Positions 32,168-41,437 of a stretch of 64,000 nt of DNA are shown in pieces. Every line of letters starts with the position of its first letter. Position 1 is the stretch's first letter. Under the pieces are notes generated by a model. It was not told where the DNA came from and did not search any database. It saw only the letters and a program-made list of their open reading frames with translations. This stretch comes from Allobrachymonas sp. (GTDB lineage Bacteria > Pseudomonadota > Gammaproteobacteria > Burkholderiales > Burkholderiaceae_C): assembly GCA_030529505.1 (NCBI GenBank), contig JAUMWT010000006.1, positions 34,812 to 98,811 of the forward strand, written 5' to 3'. The position numbers and the translations under genes are program-made.

Positions 32168-33238
32168 TCAGATCACGGCAGGCTCCATCTCCAGCCGTAC
32201 GCCAAAGCGTTCGTACACGCTGGTCTGGATGGCGTTTGCCAGCGCCATCACTTCGCTGCCTGTGGCGCGCACGCCGGTTTGGGCGTAGCGGTTGATGAGC
32301 ACCAGCGCCTGCTTGTCGTACACGCCGGCATTGCCCATGTGCTTGCCGCGCCAGCCGCAGGCATCAATCAGCCAGCCGGCGGCCAGCTTCACGCTGCCGT
32401 CGGGCAGGCGGTAGTGAACGATGCCGGGTTCGCGCCCGAGGATGTCTTCGCACTGCTTGGCGCTGACCACGGGGTTTTTGAAGAAGCTGCCCGCATTGCC
32501 CACCACGGTGGGGTCGGGCAGTTTGGCGCGGCGGATGGCCACCACCATCTCGAACACCTGCTGCGCCGTGGGCTGCGGTAGCTTCAGTTCGGCCATCTTG
32601 CGTTGCAGGTCGGCATAACCCAGCTCGGGCCGCCAGCTTTTGGGCAGGGCCAGGCGCACCTGGGTGATGACGGCGCGGCCCGCCAGCCCGCCCTCGCCTT
32701 TTTGCTTGAAAACGGAGTGGCGGTAGCCAAAGCCACACTGGGCGGCATCGAGCGTCATGCGGCAGCCGGTGCTGATGTCGATGGCGTCGAGGCTGTGAAA
32801 GCGGTCTTGCAGCTCCAGCCCGTAGGCGCCGATGTTTTGCACGGGCGCGGCCCCCACGCTGCCGGGAATGAGTGCCAGATTTTCCAGCCCCGGGTAGCCT
32901 TGCTGCAATGTCCAGGCGACCAGATCGTGCCAGGTTTCGCCCGCAGCGGCTTGCACGATCCAGTGCTTGCTGTCCTCGTCCACCAGGGCGATGCCGCGGT
33001 TTTCCATCTTGAGCACGAGCGGCCGCACGTCGCCGCTCAGGATGATGTTGCTGCCCCCACCCAGCACCACAAAGCCCTGCGCCAACCACTGGCGGGCTTG
33101 TTCGGGCGGCAGTTGGGCCAGGGCAGTGAGTTGTTCGTCGTGCGTGATGCGCAGCAGCGCGCGGGCGCGGGCGGCAATGCCGAAGGTGTTGGCCTGTTCC
33201 AGCGCAACGTTTTCTTCAATGTGCAGGCGTTCGTTCAT
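32168..33238 (-). CDS. murB: UDP-N-acetylenolpyruvoylglucosamine reductase
   Basis: 356 residues, type I MurB; FAD/NADPH-dependent formation of UDP-MurNAc. FAD-binding segments are NTFGIAARARALLRI, VLGGGSNIILSG and GSVGAAPVQNIGAYG. The proton-donor Ser lies in GNAGSFFKNP and the late Glu in LEMEPAVI at the C-terminus. ATG 33238 (MNERLHIEEN) was chosen; ATG 33256 would add six residues. It is divergent from yajQ. Confidence 0.96.
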   Translation of the reverse strand: MNERLHIEENVALEQANTFGIAARARALLRITHDEQLTALAQLPPEQARQWLAQGFVVLGGGSNIILSGDVRPLVLKMENRGIALVDEDSKHWIVQAAAGETWHDLVAWTLQQGYPGLENLALIPGSVGAAPVQNIGAYGLELQDRFHSLDAIDISTGCRMTLDAAQCGFGYRHSVFKQKGEGGLAGRAVITQVRLALPKSWRPELGYADLQRKMAELKLPQPTAQQVFEMVVAIRRAKLPDPTVVGNAGSFFKNPVVSAKQCEDILGREPGIVHYRLPDGSVKLAAGWLIDACGWRGKHMGNAGVYDKQALVLINRYAQTGVRATGSEVMALANAIQTSVYERFGVRLEMEPAVI

Positions 33239-33317
33239 GGCCGATAATTGTCGCATTTGTTACCTATTCAATCACCCATTCGAATAACCCATTTACCATT
33301 GCCCGAGGGAGTGAAAC

Positions 33318-33803
33318 ATGCCTTCTTTCGACACCGTGTGCGAACCCGATATGGTCGAGGTCAAAAACGCTGTGGAAAACAGCGCCAAGGAAATCGGTAC
33401 GCGCTTCGATTTCAAGGGAACGAGTGCGGCCATTGAGCTTAAAGACAAGGAAATCACCCTGCTGGGCGATGCCGAGTTCCAACTGCAGCAGGTGGAAGAC
33501 ATCTTGCGCAACAAGATGAGCAAGCGCAATGTGGACGTGCGCTTTTTGGACAAAGGCAATGTGCAGAAGATCGGCGGCGACAAGGTCAAGCAGGTGATCA
33601 AGGTGCGCAACGGCATCGAAAGCGAGTTGGCCAAAAAGATCCAGAAACTGGTCAAAGACAGCAAGCTCAAGCTGCAAGCGTCCATCCAGGGCGATTCGGT
33701 GCGCATCAGCGGCGCCAAAAAAGACGATTTGCAGGCAGCGATGGCGCTGATCCGCAAAGACGTGGCCGACTTTCCCCTTTCCTTCAACAACTTCCGCGAC
33801 TAG
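33318..33803 (+). CDS. yajQ: YajQ-family nucleotide-binding protein
   Basis: 161 residues with the invariant start [20 protein letters not shown] and end [15 protein letters not shown]. Segments [20 protein letters not shown] and [16 protein letters not shown] complete the two ferredoxin-like halves. Family members bind RNA/nucleotides, and some bind cyclic di-GMP. A GAGGGAG site precedes the ATG. Confidence 0.95.
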   Translation: MPSFDTVCEPDMVEVKNAVENSAKEIGTRFDFKGTSAAIELKDKEITLLGDAEFQLQQVEDILRNKMSKRNVDVRFLDKGNVQKIGGDKVKQVIKVRNGIESELAKKIQKLVKDSKLKLQASIQGDSVRISGAKKDDLQAAMALIRKDVADFPLSFNNFRD

Positions 33804-33829
33804 GCGTCGCCTTCATCCCGCTTCACTTT

Positions 33830-34561
33830 ATGAACAAGAACAACAAGGCGCTGGCAAATGGTTTGGCCCTGCCAGCGTTTTCTTCTTTTGCGCGCCCCGT
33901 GCGCGGTTTGGCCGTGGCCTTGGCGGCGGGCTTGCTGGCAACGGGCGCCAGCGCGCGCAATGTGGCCCTCACGGGCATGATGGGCCGCAAGCCCCTGCTG
34001 ATTGTGGATGGCGGCGCGCCCAAGGCCGTGGGCGTGGGGGAAACGTATCAGGGCATCAAGGTCATCAGCGCAGGCGCGGATCGCGCCACGCTCGAAAGCG
34101 AAGGCAAGCGCTTCACCGTGCACCTGGGCGAATCGCCCGTGCACGTAGGCGGCATGATGCTGGCGGCCGACAACACCGAAGAAGCGGGCGACGGCCGGCG
34201 CATCGTGCTGAGCCAAACCGGCGGCGGCCACTTCATGACCAATGGCACCATCAATGGCAAAACCGTGCGCTTCATCGTGGATACGGGCGCGACGACGATT
34301 GCCCTGGGCCAGGCCGAGGCCGATCGCCTGGGCCTGCCCTACAAGCAAGGGCAGCGCGTGCACATGCAAACGGCCAATGGCGTGAGCACGGGCTGGCGCG
34401 TCAAGCTCGACACCGTGCGCATCAAGGGCGTGCAGATCCACAATGTGGAGGCCACGGTGGCGCCCACCAATATGGGCGTGGCCCTGCTGGGCAACAGCTT
34501 CCTCAACCGCTTCACCATGACGCGCAATGGCGACCAGATGATTCTGGAGCGGCGTTATTGA
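33830..34561 (+). CDS. Retropepsin-like aspartic protease (TIGR02281 type)
   Basis: 243 residues. A signal segment (GLAVALAAGLLATGASA) is followed by a proteobacterial pre-domain (VGVGETYQGIKVISAGADRA) and a C-terminal aspartic-protease domain with the catalytic triad FIVDTGATTIALG and the second motif ALLGNSFLNRFTMTRNGDQM. Probably periplasmic. Physiological substrate unknown. It starts 27 bp after yajQ and may be co-transcribed. Confidence 0.88.
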   Translation: MNKNNKALANGLALPAFSSFARPVRGLAVALAAGLLATGASARNVALTGMMGRKPLLIVDGGAPKAVGVGETYQGIKVISAGADRATLESEGKRFTVHLGESPVHVGGMMLAADNTEEAGDGRRIVLSQTGGGHFMTNGTINGKTVRFIVDTGATTIALGQAEADRLGLPYKQGQRVHMQTANGVSTGWRVKLDTVRIKGVQIHNVEATVAPTNMGVALLGNSFLNRFTMTRNGDQMILERRY

Positions 34562-34695
34562 TGTGTGCCGATGATGCGCCTGCCGTCAACGGCGCGGGCT
34601 GTCTGCTGGCCTTGATGGCATCTGCCGTTGTTGGGCCGGTGTCAGGCGCCCTGCGCGGCAGAGCTTGCAGGGCAAGGCAATCGCCGCATCCATCA

Positions 34696-34725
34696 AAAAG
34701 GCCACCTGCTTGCAGGTGGCCTTTT
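34696..34725. terminator. Bidirectional intrinsic terminator
   Basis: AAAAGGCCACCTGC and GCAGGTGGCCTTTT form a 14-bp stem with a two-base centre, between the protease gene and convergent plsY. Confidence 0.85.
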
Positions 34726-34834
34726 CATTGCTTTTCATGTGCGTGTTGTTGGTGGTGAGGGCTGGGCGGGCCATTGCGGGTTTTGCCTGTGTTGTTTGTC
34801 TCCAGCGCCAGCCAGTGAAGGGCAGAAGCGGCCC

Positions 34835-35470
34835 TCAACGTTTCTTCTCGCCGATGCGTGATTCCTGCTTGTTCAGCAGGCGCTGGATATTGGGCTTGTG
34901 CCGCCAGATCAGCAGCATCGACATGATCATGCAGGCGTGAAACAGCGGGCCGCTCAGCAGCCACCAGCCTCGCTGTGCGCCAAACCAGTAAATCGTGGGG
35001 CTTGAGGCAGCCGCAATCAGCGCCGCCAGCGAAGAGTAGCGCGTGATGGCCGCCACCAGCACCCACGTCAGCAGCGCCAGCAAGCCGAGCCAGGGGCTGA
35101 TGCCAAAGAGCACGCCGGCTGCCGTGGCCACGCCCTTGCCGCCCTGGAAACGAAAAAAGACGGGAAGCAAATGCCCGACGAAAGCCGCAATTCCGGCGAG
35201 GGCTGCTGCGCCTGCGCCCAGCTGCCAACGCGGGCCGAATTGCATGATCACGAATACCGGCAGCCAGCCCTTGAGCGCATCGAACAGCAGCGTGAGCACC
35301 GCCGCTTTTTTATTGCCGCTGCGCAGCACATTGGTGGCGCCCGGATTGCCGCTGCCGTAGCTGCGCGGGTCGTGCAGGCCCATGAGGCGGCTGACGATGA
35401 TGGCGAAACTCAAAGAGCCCAACAGGTAAGCGGCCAGGGCGATCAGCGGCATGGTGATGGATTGAGGCAT
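34835..35470 (-). CDS. plsY: Acyl-phosphate glycerol-3-phosphate acyltransferase
   Basis: 211-residue inner-membrane enzyme for lysophosphatidic acid synthesis. The three conserved loops are present: GSGNPGATNVLRSGNKK, GHLLPVFFRFQGGKGVATAAG, and the late membrane region with RYSSLAALIAA. About five to six spans. ATG 35470 is preferred; ATG 35452 is six codons later. It is followed on the same strand by no gene; ybaK lies upstream. Confidence 0.95.
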   Translation of the reverse strand: MPQSITMPLIALAAYLLGSLSFAIIVSRLMGLHDPRSYGSGNPGATNVLRSGNKKAAVLTLLFDALKGWLPVFVIMQFGPRWQLGAGAAALAGIAAFVGHLLPVFFRFQGGKGVATAAGVLFGISPWLGLLALLTWVLVAAITRYSSLAALIAAASSPTIYWFGAQRGWWLLSGPLFHACMIMSMLLIWRHKPNIQRLLNKQESRIGEKKR

Positions 35471-35535
35471 GGTGAGGAGAAGCAACAGGGGGCTTGTAGA
35501 GGTTTGCAGAAGGGCGGGGGCTTGTCGCGATGGCG

Positions 35536-36033
35536 TCAGGGTTCCAGCGCGCAATCCACGGGCGTGGCTTGCAGCAGTTGCACGCAAACCTGGGGATCGA
35601 TACCAATCAGATAGCCGCGCCGCCCGCCGTTGATGGCGATGCGTGGCAAATCCAGAATGCTGCGCTCGATAAAGATCGGCATTTGGCGGCGCAGGCCAAA
35701 GGGCGAGGTGCCGCCCACCAGATAGCCGCTGTGGCGCTGGGCTGTTTCCACCGTGCAGGGGCTGATGCTTTTGGCGCCGATTTGCCGGGCCAGCGTCTTG
35801 GTGGAAACGTTGCGGTTGCCATGCATGAGCACGATGAGCGGCTGGGCATCCTGGTTTTGCATCACCAGTGTTTTGACGACGCTGAACGGATCCAGCCCCA
35901 GTGCCTGCGCGCTGTGTTGCGCGCCGCCGTGTTCCTGGTAGTCGTACACGAACTCTTCAAACGCCACGCCTTGCTGGCGCAGCAGTTGGGTGGCGGGCGT
36001 TTCGGCAACGCGGGCAGGCTTGGCTTTGGGCAT
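35536..36033 (-). CDS. ybaK: Cys-tRNA(Pro)/Cys-tRNA deacylase
   Basis: 165 residues; clears mischarged Cys-tRNA(Pro). Typical segments: TPATQLLRQQGVAFEEFVYDY, DPFSVVKTLVMQNQ (with the key Lys), GYLVGGTSPFGLRRQMPIFI and INGGRRGYLIGIDP. It starts at ATG 36033 (MPKAKPARVAET). It is upstream of plsY by 65 bp on the same strand, so the two may be co-transcribed. Confidence 0.95.
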   Translation of the reverse strand: MPKAKPARVAETPATQLLRQQGVAFEEFVYDYQEHGGAQHSAQALGLDPFSVVKTLVMQNQDAQPLIVLMHGNRNVSTKTLARQIGAKSISPCTVETAQRHSGYLVGGTSPFGLRRQMPIFIERSILDLPRIAINGGRRGYLIGIDPQVCVQLLQATPVDCALEP

Positions 36034-36418
36034 GCGGCAATTATGCCTTTGAGGGGCCGCAGCGCCTCGCGTTTGTGCGTGCTTGGGTGCATGGCGCGAT
36101 GTGTTGGGGCGAACGGCGCGAATTAACCATTCCTGATGAGTGGCGCGGCCGCATGATTCGGCGCGGCACGGGAACAGACGTTTACAAAAAAGGCCGCAGC
36201 GCACAGGCGCAAGGCTTGTCCCCGTGGCCCGTGTGGCATAGGATGGGCGGCAGCATGGCTGTTTGTTCGCCGGGGCAACCAGTGGCCTGATCCGAGAGGA
36301 AAAGGGAAAGGGCAGGATGTGCCTGGGGGCAAACGGGCATGCACGGTGCAGCCAGGCTGCCCACCATGTTGCGCAGGCAGTTTTCGCAACCCCACCCTGA
36401 GAACCAAGGAGAGTCGAG
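36034..36418. other. Divergent intergenic region, ybaK / OmpA-family gene
   Basis: 385 bp presumably carrying both promoters. I see no gene, repeat copy or clear hairpin. GGAGAG (36410-36415) is the OmpA-family gene's ribosome-binding site. Confidence 0.4.
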
Positions 36419-37090
36419 ATGAAAAAGAATTTGAGCATGCTGACCATTGCAGCCACCACCAGCGCCTTGGTCGCTGGCTGCGCTTCGCCGCAAATGCAGA
36501 ACATGAGCACAGGCCAGCGCACGGGCATGAGTGCGGGTTTGGGCGCCTTGGTGGGGGCGGGCATCGGGCAAGCTGTGGGCCGCGATTCCAAAAGCACCCT
36601 GATCGGTGCGGCCGCCGGCGCGGCGCTGGGCGCAGGTGCCGGCTATGTGTGGTCGCAGCAGATGCAGCAGCAGAAAATGGCGATGGAGCAAGCCACCCAG
36701 GGCACGCCGGTGCAGGTGTCGCAAACGGCGGATAACCGCTTGCGCATCAACATCCCGGCCGATGCTTCGTTTGCCGTGAACTCTGCCGTGCTGCATCCCC
36801 ACATGTATCCCGTGCTGGAGCGTTTGGCGCAAACCTCGCTGCAAAACCCCTATGCCTATGTGTCCATCATCGGCCACACCGACAGCACCGGCAACGATGC
36901 CATCAACAACCCGCTGTCGCTCAACCGGGCCAATGCCGCGCGCGATTTCCTGATTGCCCGCGGCGTGCCCGCAGCACGCATCAGCACCACGGGCATGGGT
37001 TCAACGCAACCCATTGCGAGCAATGCCACGGAAGCCGGCCGCGCACAAAACCGCCGGGTGGAAATCTTCGTGGCCGAGCACCATCGCTGA
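36419..37090 (+). CDS. OmpA-family lipoprotein with glycine zipper
   Basis: 223 residues. Lipoprotein signal with lipobox LVAGC (Cys at about 21), then a glycine-zipper stretch (SAGLGALVGAGIGQAVG, TLIGAAAGAALGAGAGYVW) likely to insert in the membrane. The C-terminal OmpA domain binds peptidoglycan: AVLHPHMYPVLERLA, IIGHTDSTGNDAIN, LSLNRANAARDFL and the GRAQNRRVEIFV Arg motif. Similar to YiaD-type proteins; it is not Pal, since the tol genes are absent here. A strong terminator follows. Confidence 0.9.
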   Translation: MKKNLSMLTIAATTSALVAGCASPQMQNMSTGQRTGMSAGLGALVGAGIGQAVGRDSKSTLIGAAAGAALGAGAGYVWSQQMQQQKMAMEQATQGTPVQVSQTADNRLRINIPADASFAVNSAVLHPHMYPVLERLAQTSLQNPYAYVSIIGHTDSTGNDAINNPLSLNRANAARDFLIARGVPAARISTTGMGSTQPIASNATEAGRAQNRRVEIFVAEHHR

Positions 37091-37111
37091 TCGCACATCG
37101 GCACACCACGC

Positions 37112-37137
37112 AAAAAAACCTCTTCGGAGGTTTTTTT
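37112..37137 (+). terminator. Intrinsic terminator
   Basis: AAAAAAACCTC-TTCG-GAGGTTTTTTT, a stable UUCG tetraloop hairpin with a long T-run, 22 bp after the OmpA-family stop codon. Confidence 0.9.
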
Positions 37138-37447
37138 GTTGCCTGAAAGAGCGCTCGCACGTCAGCAGCTTGTTGATTGCGTGAAGGAAGATGCGGGCCG
37201 TTTGCTTGCACCGCAGTGAAGCAAGGTGGACGGGCTTTGTCCAGTCCAATCAAGGCCAGACCTGCGCCAGCAGGCGCAAAGCCAGGGTATTGGGTACCAA
37301 CCATTAGCGGCCAGGTCGCCAGTGATGCAGGCGTGCCGTGGCTGCAACTCATGAGGGAAGCAGGGCTTTGGCGTTTGCCGCGCCAGCATCCGTCAGCCGC
37401 TATTGCCGCGCATCGCGTCTGCGTATTCGCAAAGTCTCTCTTCTGCT
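37138..37447. other. Gene-free stretch
   Basis: 310 bp of convergent intergenic DNA. No gene, repeat copy or further terminator recognised. Confidence 0.4.
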
Positions 37448-38281
37448 TCAGCGCAGACGGCTCAAACGGTCTTGTGCGGCCTGGGCGGCCTCGGATCGCG
37501 GATAGGTTTTGATGAGCCGCTCCAGCGTGTTGCGCGCGCCAGCCGTGTCTTGCAATTCGACCTGGCATGCTGACAGGGCGAGCAGGGCTTCGGGGGCGCG
37601 TTCGTGCTGGGGCGCTTGCGCCACCACGGCGCGGTAGCTGCGCATGGCGTTGCGGTAGTTGCGCAGGGCGTAGTCCGAATTGCCCAGCCAGTACAGCGCG
37701 GCGATGCGGCGGCTGCCTTGCGGGTACTTTTGCAGATAGGCGCGCAGGCCGGCTTGGGCGCCTGCGTAGTCGCTGGCGCGGAATTTGTTCAGCGCGGCAT
37801 CGAAAGCGGCTTTTTCGCCGTTGGCCTCTTCGGGGCTTGCAGGCGCTTCTGCCGCAGGGCTGGTGGCGCTGACCGCGGCCAGGCTGCTGCCCGCTGTGGC
37901 GGGGCCGGTTTTTTCTTCGGCCTGGCTGCTGGCAGCGGCTGCGTTTGCACGCCGCAGCTCGGCCAGCTCGCGCGTCAGTTGCTCGTCGCGCTGGCGCAGG
38001 CGGGCCAGTTCGTTGCGCAGAGTTTCGACCTGGTTTTGCGTGCTTTGCAGCGATTCGCGCAGCTTGCCGTTTTCTTCGCTCAGTGCCAGGTGGCGCTGGC
38101 GCAGGTCGAGGATGGCGCGCCGCGCCTCGTTATCGGCAAAGAAATCGGCCCGGGCCTGGGGGGCGGCTCCCAAAAGCAGCGAAGCAAGCAGCGCGCCGCC
38201 TGCCAGGCGCTGCAGCGTGGCGCGGCTGGGCCGGGCAGCAGCGTGCGCTGGGGAAAATGCAAGGGCTTGGGGCAAGGCCAT
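37448..38281 (-). CDS. CpoB/YbgF-like periplasmic TPR protein
   Basis: 277 residues. Sec signal (ALLASLLLGAAPQARA), an N-terminal coiled coil (ILDLRQRHLALSEENGKLRE, then QVETLRNELARLRQRDEQLT) as in the trimerisation domain of CpoB, an Ala-rich linker, and C-terminal TPR repeats (FDAALNKFRASDYAGAQAGL, RIAALYWLGNSDYALRNYRN, LKTYPRSEAA-like end). CpoB coordinates Tol-Pal with peptidoglycan synthesis. The tol-pal genes are not adjacent, so function by homology only. Confidence 0.8.
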   Translation of the reverse strand: MALPQALAFSPAHAAARPSRATLQRLAGGALLASLLLGAAPQARADFFADNEARRAILDLRQRHLALSEENGKLRESLQSTQNQVETLRNELARLRQRDEQLTRELAELRRANAAAASSQAEEKTGPATAGSSLAAVSATSPAAEAPASPEEANGEKAAFDAALNKFRASDYAGAQAGLRAYLQKYPQGSRRIAALYWLGNSDYALRNYRNAMRSYRAVVAQAPQHERAPEALLALSACQVELQDTAGARNTLERLIKTYPRSEAAQAAQDRLSRLR

Positions 38282-38448
38282 ATCGATCTCTTTTGCGAGC
38301 TGAAAAACAAAAAACATTGTAGGCATGTGGCCCGGCTTGGCAAGCCGTTGCCTGGCAGCGGAAAGGCCCCGATTGTTGCCAGACAGGTGCGCAAGCAAAG
38401 GCGGGGCTTGCGCCGAGCTTAGCGCAATGAGGCGCTTGGCCGGCTCTC

Positions 38449-38454
38449 TACAAT
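38449..38454 (+). promoter_or_regulatory. Candidate -10 box upstream of msbA
   Basis: TACAAT directly before the msbA start region. If used, transcription would begin near 38461, so the GTG at 38458 could not be the start codon and a later GTG (38473 or 38488) would be. Confidence 0.35.
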
Positions 38455-38457
38455 GCG

Positions 38458-40449
38458 GTGCTTGCCGATTGTGTGAATGATTTAACTGTTGCCGTGTCTG
38501 CTTCTGCCAACAATTCTTCTGCCAACAATTCCGCGCTTGAGCTGCCCAAGGCTTCCATCCTGACGCGCTTGCGCCGCGTGTATGCCTATTTCACCCTGCA
38601 GCCCCGGCTGTGGGTGTTTGCCGCCCTTGCCACGCTGGTGGGCGCGCTGACCGAGGCGGCGGTGCCCGCCATGCTCAAGCCCCTGCTGGATCGCGGCTTC
38701 ACCGAAGGTTCGCTGCCGCTGTGGCTGGTGCCCGCGGTGGTGCTGTTCATGTTCATTTTGCGGGGCGTGGCGCAATTCGGCGCGCAGTACACCTTGGCGC
38801 GCATCGCCAACGATGGCATGTACCGGCTGCGCAACGACCTCTTCGCGCGGCTGATGGATGCCGAGCTGGGCCTGTTTACGCGGCAGAGCGCCAGCAGCTT
38901 GTCCAACACTGTGGTGTACGAAGTGCAAACCGGCGCCACCTTGCTGGTGCAGGCGCTCATGGGCCTGTCGCGCGACAGTTTCACGCTGATTGCGCTGGTG
39001 GGCTATCTGCTGTATCTGAACTGGAAGCTGACGATGGTCGTCGTCGTGCTGGCGCCGGGCATGTCGTGGGTGATGCGCAAACTCTCGCGCCGCTTGTATG
39101 GATTGACGCGCCAGTCGCAAACCGCCACCGACGAGCTGGCCTACGTGGTGGAAGAAAACGTGCTGGCGCATCGCATGGTGCGCCTGCACGGCGCGCAGCA
39201 GCAGCAGCAGAGCCGTTTTGCCGACTTGAGCCAGCGTCTGCGGCGGCTGACGCTCAAATCCACCGTGGCCTTTTCGGTCATGACGCCGCTCACGCAACTG
39301 GTGGCGGCCATTGCCTTGTCGGCCGTGCTGGCCATCGCCCTGTGGCAGGCCAAGGCCACGCAGGGGGCCGAACATGCCGTGACCGTGGGCGGCTTTGCAG
39401 CATTCGTAACGGCCATGCTGATGCTGGTAGCGCCCATGCGGCGGCTGGCCGACGTGGCCAGCCCCATCACCCGCGGCTTGGCTGCGCTGGAGCGCGGGCT
39501 GGAAATGCTGCAAAACGTGGCGCCCGAGCCGCAGCGTGCGGCCGAAGCCATTCCGGGCGCACCCGGCATGGATGCGCCGCAACGTGCGCAGGGCGACATC
39601 CGCTTCATCGACGTGCAAGTGCACTATCCCCCGCAAGGCGCGGTCGGGCAGGCGGCGCCGGGCGCCGATCCCAAGGCCGCTGCGCCAGAAGCCATAACAG
39701 GCACGACAGTAGGCGCAGCGACAGATGCTCCTGCCGAACCCAGCCGCCCCGCCTTGCAGAAGCTGAATCTGCACATTCGTGCGGGCGAGGTGGTGGCGCT
39801 GGTGGGGCCTTCCGGCTCGGGCAAAACCACGTTGGTGAACCTGCTGCCGCGCTTCGTGCTGCCCAGTGCCGGCCGCGTGGAACTGGATGGCCTGGCGCTG
39901 GACGACTGGCATTTGCAGCAATTGCGCAACCAGATCGCCTTGGTGAGCCAGGACGTGGTCATGCTCAACCAAAGCATTGCTGCCAACGTGGCGCTGGGGC
40001 AAGCGATGGACCGCGATCGCGTGCAAGCCGCGCTGCAAGCCGCCAATCTGGCCGAGCATGTGGCGCGCCTGCCGCAGGGCATGGACACGCTGGTGGGGCA
40101 CAACGCCACCCAGCTTTCGGGCGGGCAGCGCCAGCGCCTGGCGATTGCGCGCGCCATCTACAAGAATGCACCGGTGCTGCTGCTGGACGAGGCCACCTCG
40201 GCGCTCGACAACGAATCCGAACGCCTGGTGCAAGAAGCCCTGCAACGCCTGATGCAAGGGCGCACCACGCTGATCGTGGCGCACCGCCTGAGCACCATCG
40301 AGCACGCCGACCGCGTGGTGGTGATGGAGCATGGCCGCATCGTTGAAATGGGCACGCATGCCGAGTTGCTGCAACACAACGGCGTGTATGCCCGCCTGCA
40401 GCGGCACGGGGCGGCCACAGGCCTGATTGACGACATACAGGCGGCTTGA
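38458..40449 (+). CDS. msbA: Lipid A export ABC transporter MsbA
   Basis: Up to 663 residues; flips lipid A-core across the inner membrane. Six-span domain (AAVPAMLKPLLDRGF, LRNDLFARLMDAELGLF, LIALVGYLLYLNWKLTMVVV) and an ATPase domain with Walker A VGPSGSGKTTLVN, Q-loop VSQDVVMLNQSIAANVALG, signature LSGGQRQRLAIARAIY, Walker B VLLLDEATSALD and switch His (VAHRLST). An unusual ~40-residue Ala/Pro/Gly-rich insert (about residues 391-431) splits the first beta strands of the ATPase domain just after the A-loop region VHYP. The start is uncertain: GTG codons at 38458, 38473 and 38488 are all possible and none has a clear ribosome-binding site. Confidence 0.92.
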   Translation: MLADCVNDLTVAVSASANNSSANNSALELPKASILTRLRRVYAYFTLQPRLWVFAALATLVGALTEAAVPAMLKPLLDRGFTEGSLPLWLVPAVVLFMFILRGVAQFGAQYTLARIANDGMYRLRNDLFARLMDAELGLFTRQSASSLSNTVVYEVQTGATLLVQALMGLSRDSFTLIALVGYLLYLNWKLTMVVVVLAPGMSWVMRKLSRRLYGLTRQSQTATDELAYVVEENVLAHRMVRLHGAQQQQQSRFADLSQRLRRLTLKSTVAFSVMTPLTQLVAAIALSAVLAIALWQAKATQGAEHAVTVGGFAAFVTAMLMLVAPMRRLADVASPITRGLAALERGLEMLQNVAPEPQRAAEAIPGAPGMDAPQRAQGDIRFIDVQVHYPPQGAVGQAAPGADPKAAAPEAITGTTVGAATDAPAEPSRPALQKLNLHIRAGEVVALVGPSGSGKTTLVNLLPRFVLPSAGRVELDGLALDDWHLQQLRNQIALVSQDVVMLNQSIAANVALGQAMDRDRVQAALQAANLAEHVARLPQGMDTLVGHNATQLSGGQRQRLAIARAIYKNAPVLLLDEATSALDNESERLVQEALQRLMQGRTTLIVAHRLSTIEHADRVVVMEHGRIVEMGTHAELLQHNGVYARLQRHGAATGLIDDIQAA

Positions 40450-40640
40450 GCGGGCAGGGCAAGTGCGGAGATCTGCGCGTTTTGCCCGACGATTTGAATC
40501 GGCTGTTGGCTCATCCATTGTGGGCATGGATTGTGGGCATGGCGCATGAAAAACCGTCCATGTCGCTGCGCGAACCGCAGTCGCTCAAGCCTTTTGAGTT
40601 CAATGTGTATTGAAAGCAGTTTTGAAAGGATCAACCCATC

Positions 40641-41240
40641 ATGCAGAACCATTCAGCCAGCAGGCGCGGCATATCTAAAACAGGGCAGTTGGCATGGCGC
40701 ATGCGGGCTGCAGGGGTGGTAGTCTGTGTGGCTGCCTTGGCCACATCGGCTTGCGCACAAAACACGGCGGCTGATGCAGCGCCCAGCCGTGCCCAGTCTG
40801 CGCCGCAGTTGCAGCAGATGGGCCGGGCGGCCCAGACGGCGCCCATGCCGCAAATGGATTTGCCCCGCACGCAGTTGCGCGTGGGCAAGGCGCGCATGGC
40901 GGTACAAATCGCCAGCACGGCGCAGCAATTGCAAACGGGGCTGATGCACCGCCGCGACATGCCCGCGGACGAGGGCATGCTCTTCGTCTTTCCGCAAGCG
41001 GGGGTGCAGTGCTTCTGGATGAAAAACACGCTGCTGCCGCTGACGGCGGCTTTTGTCGCAGCGGATGGCACCATCGTCAACCTGGCCGATATGCAGCCCT
41101 TGAGCGAGCAGCACCATTGCTCGGCCCAGCCTGTGCCTTATGTGCTGGAGATGCACCAGGGCTGGTTCAAGCGCAAGGACATTCGTCCCGGCATGAAGCT
41201 GCGCGATGCGCAGGGCCGCCTGTTCAAAGCCGCGCAATAA
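40641..41240 (+). CDS. DUF192-family periplasmic protein
   Basis: 199 residues. A signal sequence (AAGVVVCVAALATSACAQ) with a possible lipobox (TSAC) precedes a variable linker and a DUF192 domain: RVGKARMAVQIASTAQQLQT, GLMHRRDMPADEGMLFVF, FWMKNTLLPLTAAFVAADG and YVLEMHQGWFKRKDIRPGM. Function unknown; the fold is small, beta-rich and probably exported. An AAAGGA site precedes ATG 40641. Confidence 0.88.
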   Translation: MQNHSASRRGISKTGQLAWRMRAAGVVVCVAALATSACAQNTAADAAPSRAQSAPQLQQMGRAAQTAPMPQMDLPRTQLRVGKARMAVQIASTAQQLQTGLMHRRDMPADEGMLFVFPQAGVQCFWMKNTLLPLTAAFVAADGTIVNLADMQPLSEQHHCSAQPVPYVLEMHQGWFKRKDIRPGMKLRDAQGRLFKAAQ

Positions 41241-41437
41241 AGAAGCGCACAAAGGCTGTTGGGTGCAGGCCGCGCTTGCTGGGTAGCTCCTCTACCGGGG
41301 CAGCTGTTGTCAGGCGGCTTGCCGTCAGCCGCTTCAGCCGTGGTGCGCGCTATGCCGCATCAGGCATCGCAAGCGTGAAGGCTTGTAGGCGGCTCGGCGT
41401 GCAGCGATAGCCGCCGTTGAATCGAAGCGTTTGCTGC

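Noticed and set aside
36419-38281. A tol-pal operon formed by the OmpA lipoprotein and the CpoB-like gene
   Set aside because: The two genes are convergent and each stands alone; tolQRAB are absent and the OmpA protein has a glycine zipper unlike Pal.
38482-40527. 681-codon open frame antisense to msbA
   Set aside because: His/Gln/Arg-rich shadow with no protein features.
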